Notes: generated by a model from the sequence alone, not told the origin. 64,000 nt of DNA from DASQMT01 sp963835735 (GCA_963835735.1 CAWIGP010000001.1:1-64000); one strand, 5' to 3'. Shown: positions 16,555 to 25,723, counted from the stretch's first letter. Made by a program: numbers and translations.

Positions 16555-18285
16555 TTGAGTAAGCGCCATACGGCTCTCGTAGCCGCCTGTGCCACCCTCG
16601 CGATCGCGCCCGCCGCGGCCGCGAGCAGTCAGCACGGAAGTCCGAACGATCCGGACGCCAAGCGCTTCGTGCGGGACGTGTCGGTCGAACGCATCGTCAA
16701 GCATCAGACCGCGCTGCAGACGATCGCGTCGCTCAACGCGGATACGCGCGAGGTGTTCTCGCCCGGTTATCAGGAGTCGCTGGAGTACGTCGTGAGCACG
16801 CTGCGCGCGTCCGGTTACAACCCGCAGATCAACCAGTTCAACTATCCGTTCTGGCGCGAGACGCAGCCGCCGGTGCTCAACCAGGTGACGCCGACTGCCA
16901 AGACGTACGTCCCGGGCGACGAGGCGGACAACGACCTACCGACCCGACCTACCGACGGCCGACTTCATCACGATGGCGAACTCGCCGACGGTCGAGCTGA
17001 CGAACGCCCCGGTGTTCCTGGTCGGCGGCATCGTCGACCCGCCGACGGGCGGTTCCGCGTCCGGTTGCAGCGCCGCTGAATTTGTCGGCGTCGCGGGCAA
17101 GGTCGCGCTCATCCAGCGCGGCACGTGCGCGTTCGTCGACAAGTGGGCGCTCGCCCAGGCGGCCGGCGCCACCGGCGTGATCATCTACAACGAGGGCAAC
17201 ACGCCGGCACGCCAGAACCCGCTGTTCGTCGACAACCAGATCGACGCGACGATCCCAGCCGTGATCAGCTCGTACACGCTGGGCAACGAGCTGCTCCAGG
17301 CCGCCCGGGCCGGCCAGAACCCGACCGTCGACTTCAAGGTGTACGGGACGTTCGAGGACCGCTTCCTGCCCCAGGTGATCGCGGAGACGAGGCACGGAGA
17401 TCCCAACCACGTCGTGATCGCGGGCGGGCACCTCGACTCCGTCCCCGAGGGGCCGGGCATCAACGACGACGGCTCCGGCACGGGCGCGCTCCTGACCATG
17501 GCCCAGGAGGTCGCGAAGCCGTGGAACCGACCGCGCCAGAAGATCCGCTTCATGTGGTTCGGGGCCGAGGAGAACGGACTGGTCGGGTCGAGCTACTACG
17601 CCGCCAACCTCAGCCCGGCCGAGGTGGACAAGGTCGACGTGATGCTCGACTACGACATGCTCGCCTCGGCGAACTACATCCGCATGATCTACGACGGTGA
17701 CGGCAACGCGGAGCCGGGCAACCCCGCCGGGCCCCCGGGCTCCGGCAAGGTCGAGCAGGTCTTCGACGACTTCTTCCGTTCGCGCGGGCTGCAGAGCGCG
17801 CGCACGCCGTTCGACGGCCGCTCGGACTATGTCGGCTTCACCGCTGCGCGGGATTCCCGCGGGTGGGGTGTTCTCCGGCGCGGAAGGCGATCAAGACGGC
17901 CGAGGAGGAGGCGATCTACGGTGGCGCCGCCGGCGCGTGGTACGACCCGTGCTACCACCAGATCTGCGACAACCTCCAGACGGTGCTCACGGGCGTCCCG
18001 CCGCTGAGCGCCGACGGCTTCCAGATCCCCTTCGACAACGATGCCGACCGCATGGCCGCGCAACGCAAGATGGTCGGCGGCTCGCTCAACAGCCTGAAGG
18101 AGATGGCGGGTGCCGCGGCTTATGCCGTCTGGTACTTCTCGACCGTGCGCGATCCGTTCGGGACCAAGGGCAAGGCGCACAAGTCCAACCGCGAGCGCTC
18201 GCGTGCGTTCAAGGCCAAGGCCAGGAAGCGGGGCCACCGCCCCGCGTTCCGCTGGCACGGCCACAACACACGCGTCCGCCGGTAG
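16555..18285 (+). pseudogene. Secreted M28 family metallopeptidase with PA domain, multiply frameshifted
   Basis: The three frames together spell a zinc aminopeptidase: signal peptide ending AAAASS, N-terminal region, PA insert (GKVALIQRGTCAFVDK) and catalytic domain. Zinc ligands and the acid base are all recognisable: GGHLDSV, NDDGSGTGAL, WFGAEENGLVG, DYDML and CYHQICDN. The frame breaks first at a 13-bp tandem duplication (16932-16957), then at extra bases near 17853-17855 and 17886-17890. Deleting the duplication restores DNDLPTADFITMANSP, and the later corrections restore AAR-IPAGGVFSGAE and IKTAEEEAIYGG. As given, the gene cannot make a full protein. TTG start with AAGGGGAG four bases upstream. 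Confidence 0.85.
16932..16957 (+). repeat. 13-bp tandem duplication inside the M28 gene
   Basis: CGACCTACCGACC (16932-16944) is followed immediately by CGACCTACCGACG (16945-16957). Thirteen bases add one to the reading frame and cause the first frameshift. Removing one copy rejoins ...DNDLPT to ADFITMAN in the correct family frame. Confidence 0.85.
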
Positions 18286-18291
18286 CCCACC

Positions 18292-18332
18292 GTCGCGGTG
18301 GCGCCGTTGCCTCGGCAACGGCGCCCCGCGAC
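18292..18332. terminator. Long hairpin between convergent genes, probable bidirectional terminator
   Basis: A perfect 12-bp stem (GGCGCCGTTGCC/GGCAACGGCGCC, 18300-18325, loop TC) is extended outward by GTCGCGG/CCGCGAC. It lies exactly between the 3' ends of the M28 peptidase and lipA. There is no U-tract; the position supports termination of both transcripts. Confidence 0.65.
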
Positions 18333-18336
18333 CGGG

Positions 18337-19305
18337 TCATGCCGCGGCGAGCGGCCCGGCGCCGGGCTGTTCCTGCTTGACGTGCTCGTCGGCGTGGTAG
18401 CTGGAGCGGACGAGCGGGCCGGCGGCGGCGTGCTCGAAGCCGATCTCGTAGGCGGCTTGTTCGAGCGCCTTGAACTCGTCGGGGTGCCAGTAGCGCACGA
18501 CAGGGAGGTGCCGTTCGGTCGGGCGCAGGTACTGGCCGACGGTGAGCACCTGGACGCCCTGCTCGCGCAGCCGTCCGAACGCGTCCACCAGCTCGTCGTG
18601 CGTCTCGCCGAGCCCGACCATCAGGCCGGACTTCGTCGTGACCTCGTCGCCGCCCATCTCCTTGGCGTTGCGCAGGACCCGCAGCGAGCGCTCCCAGCGC
18701 GAGCCGCGCCGGGCGACGGGGTACAGCCGCGGTACGACCTCGACGTTGTGGTTGAACACGTCGGGGCGCTCGGCGATCACCTTCGCGAGCGGCATCTCCT
18801 CGCCGCGGAAGTCGGGCGTGAGGGTCTCGACCTTGCACCACGGCGCCTGCATGCGCACCGAGCGGATCACACCGCACCAGACGCCGGCGCCGTAGTCGGG
18901 CAGGTCGTCGCGGTCGACCGAGGTGATGACCGCGTGGCGCAGGCCCATCTTGGCGATGCTGCGCGCGACGCGCAGCGGCTCGAGCGGGTCGTTCCAGGTC
19001 GGCTTGCCGGTCTTGACGTTGCAGAACCCGCAGCGGCGCGTGCACGTGTCGCCGAGGATCATGAACGTGGCGGTGCCGCGCTCCCAGCAGTCGCCGACGT
19101 TCGGGCAGGCGGCCTCCTGGCAGACCGTGTGGAGCTGCTCGTCGCGGATCATCCGGCTCAGCTCGCGGTACTTCGCGCCGCCCGGCGGCGGGACCTTGAA
19201 CCACGACGGCTTGCGCCCGCGGAACGGCTCGGTGTCGGTCCCGAGCACCTTCGTCACGTCCATCCCGCCGGGGTTCGCGCGCGAGCGCGTGACGTGCAGG
19301 CTCAC
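18337..19305 (-). CDS. lipA: Lipoyl synthase
   Basis: Radical-SAM enzyme, 322 residues, that inserts two sulfurs into octanoyl groups on E2 and GcvH lipoyl domains. The radical-SAM cluster is CTRRCGFC, the auxiliary cluster cysteines lie in CQEAACPNVGDCW, and the C-terminal RSSYHADEH block is typical. GTG 19305 overlaps the lipB stop (GTGA), giving a coupled lipB-lipA operon. ATG at 19263 (MDVTKVLG) is an alternative start. The window also encodes lipoyl-dependent E2 proteins at 21.8 and 27.6 kb. Confidence 0.97.
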   Translation of the reverse strand: MSLHVTRSRANPGGMDVTKVLGTDTEPFRGRKPSWFKVPPPGGAKYRELSRMIRDEQLHTVCQEAACPNVGDCWERGTATFMILGDTCTRRCGFCNVKTGKPTWNDPLEPLRVARSIAKMGLRHAVITSVDRDDLPDYGAGVWCGVIRSVRMQAPWCKVETLTPDFRGEEMPLAKVIAERPDVFNHNVEVVPRLYPVARRGSRWERSLRVLRNAKEMGGDEVTTKSGLMVGLGETHDELVDAFGRLREQGVQVLTVGQYLRPTERHLPVVRYWHPDEFKALEQAAYEIGFEHAAAGPLVRSSYHADEHVKQEQPGAGPLAAA

Positions 19306-19997
19306 GCGACCGAGAGTACCGGCGGGGCGAGCCGGGTCGGCGACACGATCCGCTGGCGCCTGCCGTGCGCGCGTGCGAACGCGTAGGCGACGCGCTTGCG
19401 GAAGCACGGCAGCCCGCCGGTCCGGCCGGTCTCGAGCGCGACCGAGGTCATCCGTACGCCGGGCAGCCCGCAGGCCGTGACCTGGTGGAAGGGCTCGACG
19501 TCGTTGTCGACGTTGACGGCGAACCCATGCGCGGTAACGCCGTGCGAGACGTGAACGCCGATCGACGCGATCTTGCGGTCCTCCACCCAGACGCCTGTGA
19601 ACTGCGGCCCCTCGTGGTCGCGGCCACGGGCGTCGACGCCCTCCTGCGCGAGCGCGTCGACGAGCGCGTCCTCCATCGTGCGGATGAACGCCGGGATGTC
19701 GGCCGCGTGCATGATCGGGTAGCCGACGAGCTGGCCGGGACCGTGGTAGGTGAGCTTGCCGCCGCGCGGCGTCTGCACGACGTCGATCCCGCGCGCGCGC
19801 CAGAAGTCGGGGCCGAACGGGAGGTCGGCGGGCTCGGAGCGGCGGCCGAGCGTGTAGACGGGCGGATGCTCCAGCAGCAGCAGCAGATCGGGCAGCTCGC
19901 CGGCGATCACGCGCTCACGGAGCGACTCCTGCAGCGCGGCCGCCTCGCTGTACTCGACCGTGCCGAGATTGCACGTCCAGAGGTCCACTGTTTCCAT
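19302..19997 (-). CDS. lipB: Octanoyl-[acyl-carrier protein]:protein N-octanoyltransferase
   Basis: A 231-residue enzyme transferring octanoate from ACP to lipoyl domains, the step before LipA. Motifs seen are VYTLGRRSEPADL, RGGKLTYHGPGQLVGYPI, the catalytic Lys in KIASIGVHVS and the catalytic Cys in VTACGLPGVRMTS. Start ATG 19997. The open frame upstream is the read-through of the 20.0-kb palindromic element and is not part of the protein. Operon with lipA. Confidence 0.97.
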   Translation of the reverse strand: METVDLWTCNLGTVEYSEAAALQESLRERVIAGELPDLLLLLEHPPVYTLGRRSEPADLPFGPDFWRARGIDVVQTPRGGKLTYHGPGQLVGYPIMHAADIPAFIRTMEDALVDALAQEGVDARGRDHEGPQFTGVWVEDRKIASIGVHVSHGVTAHGFAVNVDNDVEPFHQVTACGLPGVRMTSVALETGRTGGLPCFRKRVAYAFARAHGRRQRIVSPTRLAPPVLSVA

Positions 19998-20021
19998 GGT
20001 ACGTGGGCGGCGGGCTCGGGC

Positions 20022-20167
20022 GAACGGCGGGGCACTGAGGGGAGCGGGATCGGCCGCGCCGCGACGCCGAACGTCGGTGAGCCGGGCGTATACGGGGTGC
20101 TGACCGACGTTCGGCGTCATCGCGCGAGCGGACCGGCCGATCCTGCACTCCTCAATGCCCGCCGTTC
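20022..20167. repeat. Long palindromic intergenic element, copy 2
   Basis: Left arm 20022-20056 (GCGGGGCACTGAGGGGAG, then CGGGATCGGCCG) and right arm 20134-20167 are inverted copies, and the pairing extends outward by GGC/GCC. Inside is a perfect 16-bp inverted repeat, GACGCCGAACGTCGGT (20063-20078) with its complement at 20103-20118, around a GC-rich centre with GTATAC. It lies between lipB and the AraC-type gene, whose last codons and TGA stop (20152-20154) are inside the right arm. Confidence 0.9.
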
Positions 20168-21138
20168 GCCGGCGCTCCCGCGAACGCCCGGCGGTACGCG
20201 GTCGGCGACGTGCCGACCACCCGCCCGAAGTGCTGGCGCAGCGCGACCGCGCTGCCGAAGCCGGCGCGCTCCGCAACGTCGTCGATGCCCAGCCCAGACG
20301 CCTCCAGCAGCCGCTGCGCCTCTGCGACCCGTCGCCCGATCAGCCACTGCAGCGGCGTCGTGCCGGTCTCCGCGCGGAAGCGGCGGGCGAACGAGCGTGC
20401 GCTGCAACCCGCGTGGCGCGCCATCTGCTCGACGGTCAGCGGCTCGTCCAGCCGCTCCTCCATCCAGGCGCGGGTCGGCGCCAGCCCCCCGCCCGGGCTG
20501 GACGGCAGCGGGCGCTCGACGTACTGCGCCTGACCGCCGTCGCGGTGGCCGGCTACGACCATCCGGCGCGCGATCGAGTTCGCGGCCTCGGCGCCGTGGT
20601 CGCGGCGCACGATGTGCAGGCACAGATCGACGCCGGCGGCGACGCCGGCCGAGGTCAGGACGTCGCCCTCGTCGACATAGAGGACGTCCGGATCGACGCG
20701 CACGAGCGGGAACTCGCGCGCGAGCCGTGCCGAGTAGCGCCAGTGCGTCGTCGCGCGACGGCCGTCGAGCAGGCCGGCGGCGGCGAGCACGAACGCGCCC
20801 GTGCAGATCGACGCGACCCGCGCGCCGCGGTCCGCGGCCTGGCGCAGAGCAGCGAGCGATGCCTCGGGCAGCGGCCAGGCGCCGTCGCCGACCCCCGGGA
20901 CGATCACGGTGTCGGCGCGCGCGAGCGCCGCGAGGCCGTGCGGCACGAGCACGGAGAGACCGGTCTCCGTCGGCACAGGGCCGGGCTGCGCCGCGCAGAT
21001 CGTCCAGGAGTACAGCTCGGGCTCGCGGCCGAACACCTGGTCCGGGATCGCCAGGTCGAACGTGACGACCTCGTTGACGAGTAGACCGACGACGCGATGG
21101 GGCGCTCCGTGCTCTCCCTCGATGCCGCCGTTCGCCAT
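20152..21138 (-). CDS. GlxA-type transcriptional regulator (DJ-1/PfpI domain plus AraC HTH)
   Basis: A 328-residue regulator. Residues ~15-180 form a DJ-1/PfpI-like domain with the ASICTGAFVLAAAGLLDG nucleophile-elbow region. The C-terminal AraC double helix-turn-helix shows LTVEQMARHAGCSARSFARRF and IDDVAERAGFGSAVALRQHFGRVVG. TAGATT six bases before ATG 21138 suggests a leaderless transcript. The final residues (NGGH) and stop are contributed by the palindromic element. It diverges from a DJ-1-family enzyme gene, the likely target. The effector is unknown. Confidence 0.93.
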   Translation of the reverse strand: MANGGIEGEHGAPHRVVGLLVNEVVTFDLAIPDQVFGREPELYSWTICAAQPGPVPTETGLSVLVPHGLAALARADTVIVPGVGDGAWPLPEASLAALRQAADRGARVASICTGAFVLAAAGLLDGRRATTHWRYSARLAREFPLVRVDPDVLYVDEGDVLTSAGVAAGVDLCLHIVRRDHGAEAANSIARRMVVAGHRDGGQAQYVERPLPSSPGGGLAPTRAWMEERLDEPLTVEQMARHAGCSARSFARRFRAETGTTPLQWLIGRRVAEAQRLLEASGLGIDDVAERAGFGSAVALRQHFGRVVGTSPTAYRRAFAGAPANGGH

Positions 21139-21144
21139 GGCCGG

Positions 21145-21150
21145 AATCTA
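21145..21150 (-). promoter_or_regulatory. -10 box of leaderless promoter for the AraC-type regulator
   Basis: TAGATT on the minus strand, 6 nt before ATG 21138. It lies in the 70-bp space shared with the divergent DJ-1 gene, so self-control and target control could meet here. Confidence 0.5.
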
Positions 21151-21208
21151 TCGCTAATCGTCTTTTCTGCCACTCGACCGGATCGCCGGCGACTGCGACG
21201 CTCAAGCC

Positions 21209-21802
21209 ATGAACGCCGAGATCCTCCTCTTCGAAGGTTTCGACGAGCTCGACGTGTTCGGCCCGTTCGAGGGCCTGGCCGACGAGCTCGACACCGCGCT
21301 GGTCACGCTCGAGGGGCCGCGCGACGTGACGTCGGCCCGCGGCATCGTGGTGCGCGCCGGGCGGCGACTCGGTGAGCGCCCGGACATCCTCGTCGTCCCG
21401 GGCGGCGGCTGGCTCGACCGCGCGCCGGCGGGCGTCCACGCCGAGTACCACCGCGGCGAGGTGCCGGCCGCGATCGCCGCGCGGCACGCGGCGGGCACCA
21501 CCGTCGCGTCGGTCTGCACGGGCGCGCTGCTGCTGGCCGCCGCGGGCGTCCTCGACGGGCGCCGGGCCACCACCAACCCGCAGGCGCTCGACGACCTCCG
21601 CGCGCGCGGCACGATCGAAGTGGTCGCGGCGCGCGTGGTCGACGACGGCGACGTGCTCACGGCCGGCGCGCCGTCGTGCGGCCTCGACCTCGCGATCCGG
21701 CTGCTCGAGCGCTTCGGCGGCCCCGGCTCGGCCGAGGCCGCCGCGCATGAGCTGCAGCTAGGCGACCGGCCAGGCCTCGAGCCGGTCGGCGAGCGCGCGT
21801 AG
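21209..21802 (+). CDS. DJ-1/PfpI family protein (isonitrile hydratase-like)
   Basis: A 197-residue stand-alone DJ-1/PfpI protein. The nucleophile cysteine lies in ASVCTGALLLAAAGVLDG, preceded by DILVVPGGGWLD. Such proteins act as amidases, isonitrile hydratases or glyoxalases, and the precise reaction cannot be told here. It is divergent from a GlxA-type regulator containing the same domain. Its 3' end overlaps the convergent E2 gene by 45 bp. Confidence 0.9.
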   Translation: MNAEILLFEGFDELDVFGPFEGLADELDTALVTLEGPRDVTSARGIVVRAGRRLGERPDILVVPGGGWLDRAPAGVHAEYHRGEVPAAIAARHAAGTTVASVCTGALLLAAAGVLDGRRATTNPQALDDLRARGTIEVVAARVVDDGDVLTAGAPSCGLDLAIRLLERFGGPGSAEAAAHELQLGDRPGLEPVGERA

Positions 21803-22939
21803 GAACTGGGCCGCGAGGGCGCCGTCGAGCGCCCGGTGGTCCCAGCTCATGCACAGGTACGTCATGTGCCGGATCGCGATCGAGTCGTTCCCAAGCTCGT
21901 CCGTCACCACCACCGGCCGCTTGACGACCGCCTCGGTATCGAGGATCGCCACCTGCGGCAGGTTGATCACCGGCGTCGCGATGATCGAGCCGTAGCCGCC
22001 CGGGTTGGTGATCGTGAACGAGCCGCCGCGCACCTCGTCGGGCGTGAGCGCGTTCTCGCGCGCACGCTTGGCAAGGTCCTTGATCCGCGCCGCGAGGCCC
22101 TCGACCGAGAGCTCCTGCGCGTCGCGGATCACCGGGACGATCAGGCCGCCCTCGCCGAGCGAGACCGCAACCCCGAGGTGCACGCCCTCGTAGGTCGTGA
22201 ACGTCTCGCCCTCGAGCGTCGCGTTGAGCGTCGGGAACTCGCGCAGCGTCTCGATCGTCGCGCGGGCCATGACCGGGAGATAGGTGACGCCGAGCTTCTT
22301 GCGCGCCGCCTCGACGCGGGTCATGTCGGCCTCGACGATCGTCGTGCAGGTGGCGGCCGTCTGCAGCGACTCGACCATCGCCCGCCCGATCGACTGGCGC
22401 ATGCGCGACAGCGGGCCACTGCCCGCCGCGACGGGCGCCGGCGTCGGCTGCTTCTTCGGAGCCGGTGCCTCGTCCGGCTTGTACGGCGACTCGATGTGCA
22501 TCGGCGGCTCGGCCGTCGCCGCGCCGTTCTCGAGGAACGCCAGCACGTCCTGCTTGCGCACCCGCCCGCCGCGGCCGGTTCCCTCGATCTGCTCGAGGTC
22601 GAGGTTGTGCTCGGCGGCCATCCGCATCACCACCGGTGAGTAGCGACGCAGCGCCTTCTTCGGCTCCTCCGACTCGCTCCGGTGCGCCTCGCCGGGCTTG
22701 GCGTCGGTCGCGATCAGCGCGAGCACCGTACCGACGTCGACCGTCTCGCCGACCCCGACGACGATCTCCTGCAGCCGCCCGGCCGCCGGCGCCTCGACGT
22801 CGGTGTCGATCTTGTCGGTCGAGATCGCCGCGATGACCTCGTCGGCCTCGACCCAGTCGCCGACCTGCTTCTTCCACTCGACGACGGTGCCCTCGGCGAC
22901 GGAGACCCCCATCTGCGGCATCGTGATCTCAGTAGTCAA
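21758..22939 (-). CDS. Dihydrolipoamide acyltransferase (E2) of a 2-oxoacid dehydrogenase complex
   Basis: A 393-residue E2 with a single N-terminal lipoyl domain (lipoylated Lys in ISTDKIDTDV, about residue 43), a peripheral subunit-binding region (YSPVVMRMAAEHNLDLEQIEGTGRGGRVRKQDV) and the catalytic acyltransferase domain ending with SWDHRALDG, which carries the active His and Asp. It transfers acyl groups from E1 to CoA. It overlaps the E1beta stop by 11 bp and closes the E1alpha-E1beta-E2 operon. Branched-chain or pyruvate specificity is not decidable from sequence. Confidence 0.95.
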   Translation of the reverse strand: MTTEITMPQMGVSVAEGTVVEWKKQVGDWVEADEVIAAISTDKIDTDVEAPAAGRLQEIVVGVGETVDVGTVLALIATDAKPGEAHRSESEEPKKALRRYSPVVMRMAAEHNLDLEQIEGTGRGGRVRKQDVLAFLENGAATAEPPMHIESPYKPDEAPAPKKQPTPAPVAAGSGPLSRMRQSIGRAMVESLQTAATCTTIVEADMTRVEAARKKLGVTYLPVMARATIETLREFPTLNATLEGETFTTYEGVHLGVAVSLGEGGLIVPVIRDAQELSVEGLAARIKDLAKRARENALTPDEVRGGSFTITNPGGYGSIIATPVINLPQVAILDTEAVVKRPVVVTDELGNDSIAIRHMTYLCMSWDHRALDGALAAQFLRALADRLEAWPVA

Positions 22940-23891
22940 GGAGCTCCCTCACCGCCTCGCGCACGTCGTCGACCTGCGGCAGCACCGCCTGTTCCAGCGT
23001 CGGCGAGAACGGGATCGGGACGTCCGGCGTCGCCACGCGGACGACGGGGCCGTCGAGGTCCTCCCACCCCTTCTCGGCGATCAGCGCGGCGACCTGCGCC
23101 CCGGCGGCGCACGTCCGGTTGGCCTCGTCGACGATCACCACCTTCGAGCACTTGCGCACCGACGCGAGGATCGCCTCCTCGTCGAGCGGCACGAGCGAGC
23201 GCAGGTCGAGCACCTCGATTGAGGCGTCGAGCTCAGCGGCCGCCTCCAGCGCGGTGTGGACCATCGCGCCGTACGCGATCACTACGAGGTCGGTCCCCTC
23301 GCGCGCCACGCGCGCGGTGAAGTCGGTCTCGTACGCGCCGGCGGGCACGTCGCCCTTGATCCGGCGGTACAGGTGCTTGTGCTCCATGAAGACGACCGGG
23401 TTGGGGTCGCGCACCGACTTGATGATCAGCCCCTTCGCGTCCTCGGCCGTCGACGGCGCGACGACCTTCAGCCCGGGGGCGTGCATGAACCACGCCTCCG
23501 GGTTCTGCGAGTGGAACGGGCCGCCGGAGAAGCCGCCGCCGGACGGCAGCCGGACCGTGATGTTCACGCTCAGCCCCTGGCGGTAGAACATCTTGCCCGC
23601 GACGTTGACGAGCTGGTCGAAGCCGCACGAGATGAAGTCGGAGAACTGCATCTCGGCGATCGGGCGCAGGCCCTCGGCCGCGGCGCCGATCGCGGTCCCG
23701 ACGATCCCCGACTCCGCCAGCGGCGTGTCCATCACGCGCTCCGGCCCGAACTCGTCGATGAACCCGTCCGTCACCTTGAACGCGCCGCCGAAGACGCCGA
23801 TGTCCTCGCCCATCACGAACACGCGCTCGTCGGCGCGCATCTCCTCGCGCATGCCGTCGGAGATCGCCTGCAGGTAGGTCATGGTCGGCAT
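22929..23891 (-). CDS. 2-oxoacid dehydrogenase E1 component, beta subunit
   Basis: A 320-residue transketolase-like E1beta. Recognisable blocks are MGEDIGVFGGAFKVTDG, TPLAESGIVGTAIGAA, QFSDFISCGFDQLVN, GGGFSGGPFHSQNPEAW and DLRSLVPLDEEAI. Start ATG 23891 lies two bases after the E1alpha stop. With E1alpha it forms the thiamine-diphosphate heterotetramer that decarboxylates the 2-oxoacid and acylates the E2 lipoyl arm. Confidence 0.95.
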   Translation of the reverse strand: MPTMTYLQAISDGMREEMRADERVFVMGEDIGVFGGAFKVTDGFIDEFGPERVMDTPLAESGIVGTAIGAAAEGLRPIAEMQFSDFISCGFDQLVNVAGKMFYRQGLSVNITVRLPSGGGFSGGPFHSQNPEAWFMHAPGLKVVAPSTAEDAKGLIIKSVRDPNPVVFMEHKHLYRRIKGDVPAGAYETDFTARVAREGTDLVVIAYGAMVHTALEAAAELDASIEVLDLRSLVPLDEEAILASVRKCSKVVIVDEANRTCAAGAQVAALIAEKGWEDLDGPVVRVATPDVPIPFSPTLEQAVLPQVDDVREAVRELLDY

Positions 23892-23893
23892 GG

Positions 23894-24919
23894 CTAGAAC
23901 CCGCTCCAGCGCGTCTCGCCGTCCTCGAGCAGCGCGGGCTCGTCGGCGAACAGCCGGTCGGTCGCCGTGTCCCCGTCGGGCATCGGCATCGTCAGCGCCT
24001 CCTCGACCGCGGCGTCGATCTCGGCCTTGACCCCCGCGCGCAGCGCGGCGACGTCGACGCCGAGCGTCTCGAGCCGGCGCACCTGGCGATCGATCGGGTC
24101 CTTGCGCTTCCACTCCTCGATCTGCTCGGCCGGCACGTACTTCATGTCGTCGTGCGCGGCGTGGCCGTGCATGCGCATCGTCACGGCCTCGATCATCGTC
24201 GGGCCCTCGCCGGCGATCGCTCGCTCGCGCGCCTGTCGCGTCGCCTCGAACATCGCCTCGACGTCGTTGCCGTCGACGCTCACGCCCGGGAAGCCGTAGG
24301 TCGCGGCGCGCTCGACCGGGTCGACCGCGAACTGCGAGGTGGTCGGCGTCGAGTACGCGTACTGGTTGTTCTCGAGCACGAAGATCACCGGCAGCTTCTG
24401 CACGCCGGCCCAGTTCATCGCCTCGTGGAAATCGCCGCGCGACGTCGAGCCGTCGCCGAACCAGGTCAGCGCCGCGCGCTTCTCGCCGCGCAGCTTGAAC
24501 GCCATGCCGAGCCCGGCGGCCACGAGCATCATGTCCGGCAGCATCGAGACCATCCCGACGCAGCCGACGCGCCGCTCGCCGAAGTGCACATTGCCGTCGC
24601 GACCGCCGGTGACGCCGCCCGCGCGGCCCATGTACTGGCCGAATATCGATGTCGCCGGGACACCGCGGATCAGGTGCGCGGCGAGGTCGCGGTGCAGGAT
24701 GCAGAGACGGTCGTGCCCGTGCATCGCCCATGCCGGGCCGGCCGAGACGGCCTCCTGGCCGAAGCCGTCGTAGAACGAGCCCGGGACCTTGCCCTGGCGA
24801 TAGAGCATCATCGCCCGCTCTTCGATGCCTCGCATCATCAGCATCGCGCGGAGGAGGCCGACGCGGTCCTCCAACGTCAGGTGCTCGCTGACCGCTACGT
24901 CAGCCGTTTCGGTCGCCAT
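23894..24919 (-). CDS. 2-oxoacid dehydrogenase E1 component, alpha subunit
   Basis: A 341-residue thiamine-diphosphate enzyme subunit. The cofactor motif runs from GDGSTSRGDFHEAMNWA to VLENN, and the phosphorylation-loop region RMHGHAAHDDMKYVP is present. ATG 24919 follows an AGGAAAGGGA ribosome binding site; the longer upstream frame has no similarity to the family. It is the first gene of the E1alpha-E1beta-E2 operon and is divergent from a small membrane-protein gene. The resemblance is to branched-chain/pyruvate/acetoin-type E1alpha. Confidence 0.95.
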   Translation of the reverse strand: MATETADVAVSEHLTLEDRVGLLRAMLMMRGIEERAMMLYRQGKVPGSFYDGFGQEAVSAGPAWAMHGHDRLCILHRDLAAHLIRGVPATSIFGQYMGRAGGVTGGRDGNVHFGERRVGCVGMVSMLPDMMLVAAGLGMAFKLRGEKRAALTWFGDGSTSRGDFHEAMNWAGVQKLPVIFVLENNQYAYSTPTTSQFAVDPVERAATYGFPGVSVDGNDVEAMFEATRQARERAIAGEGPTMIEAVTMRMHGHAAHDDMKYVPAEQIEEWKRKDPIDRQVRRLETLGVDVAALRAGVKAEIDAAVEEALTMPMPDGDTATDRLFADEPALLEDGETRWSGF

Positions 24920-25036
24920 CTGCTTCGAGTCCCTTTCCTCGTGAAGCGCGTTCGGGATCTTCCGGCCGCGCCCCGTTTGGTGCCGGCCGCTCGCGCGGGA
25001 TCGCCGCTGCGAGTCTTGCCGTGTTCCAGGCAAGGT

Positions 25037-25042
25037 TACCCT
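25037..25042 (+). promoter_or_regulatory. -10 box of leaderless promoter
   Basis: TACCCT followed after 7 nt by GTG 25050. A TTGCCG at 25016-25021 could be the -35, with a short 15-bp spacer. Confidence 0.55.
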
Positions 25043-25049
25043 CCGAGGG

Positions 25050-25646
25050 GTGCAGCACTCGGAGCGGCTCTGGCCCGCGCGGCTGCGCTGGCGCTTGCGC
25101 GGCGCGTGGATGTGGCCCGCGTTCTTCGCGTTGACCGCGGCCGACGGGATCCTGATCAGCGCGCTGCCGCCGTACGAGGGAACGCCGCCCGGGCTGGTCG
25201 GCGCCGTGCTGCTGGCCGGCTTCGCGAACCTGTTCCTGCTCGCGGTCGCCGCGCCGCTCGCCGGCACCACACTGCGGCGCCGGCGTCCGGACCTGCCGCG
25301 CCCGATCGCCCGTGACTACGCGGGTACGGCGCTCCTGTGTGCGCTCACCGCCGTGCTCCTCGCCGCGGGCATCGCGCACCGCCCGGCGGTCGCGGGCGAG
25401 CACGACGACGCTGACGCGCTGTCGGCGGCCGTGCGCGGCTACGTGCTCGCACACGCGCCCGAGTGGGAGCCCGGACTCGACGGCGTCGACGTGCGCGAGT
25501 ACGCGCCGGAGGTCTACCGCGCGTGCGTGCCGGGCAGCGACCCGCGCCGCTGGCTGTGCCTGATCGTCGACACCGACCGGCGGCCTGCGCGGATCACGCG
25601 CGACGAGTCGATGGTGCCCGACGGGGCTGGGCGCTCCCGCCGATGA
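25050..25646 (+). CDS. Membrane protein of unknown function
   Basis: A 198-residue protein with about three hydrophobic helices in the first ~115 residues, followed by a soluble C-terminal domain of ~85 residues (VREYAPEVYRACVPGSDPRRWLCLIVDTD). The tail contains two cysteines and looks extracytoplasmic or cytoplasmic depending on helix count. The GTG start is set by a TACCCT box 7 nt upstream. It stands between the divergent E1alpha gene and an ABC exporter. No function recognised. Confidence 0.8.
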   Translation: MQHSERLWPARLRWRLRGAWMWPAFFALTAADGILISALPPYEGTPPGLVGAVLLAGFANLFLLAVAAPLAGTTLRRRRPDLPRPIARDYAGTALLCALTAVLLAAGIAHRPAVAGEHDDADALSAAVRGYVLAHAPEWEPGLDGVDVREYAPEVYRACVPGSDPRRWLCLIVDTDRRPARITRDESMVPDGAGRSRR

Positions 25647-25723
25647 GTTGCCGGCTCCCGGCGAGTCCTAAGACCAATGTCCCCTGGCGGCCGGGCCGCC
25701 GCTCCCCCTAGCTTCTGGAGTCC

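Noticed and set aside
25687..25701. GGCGGCC-G-GGCCGCC palindrome as an operator before the ABC exporter
   Set aside because: In DNA this GC-rich such palindromes are expected by chance; no other support, so not listed as a feature.
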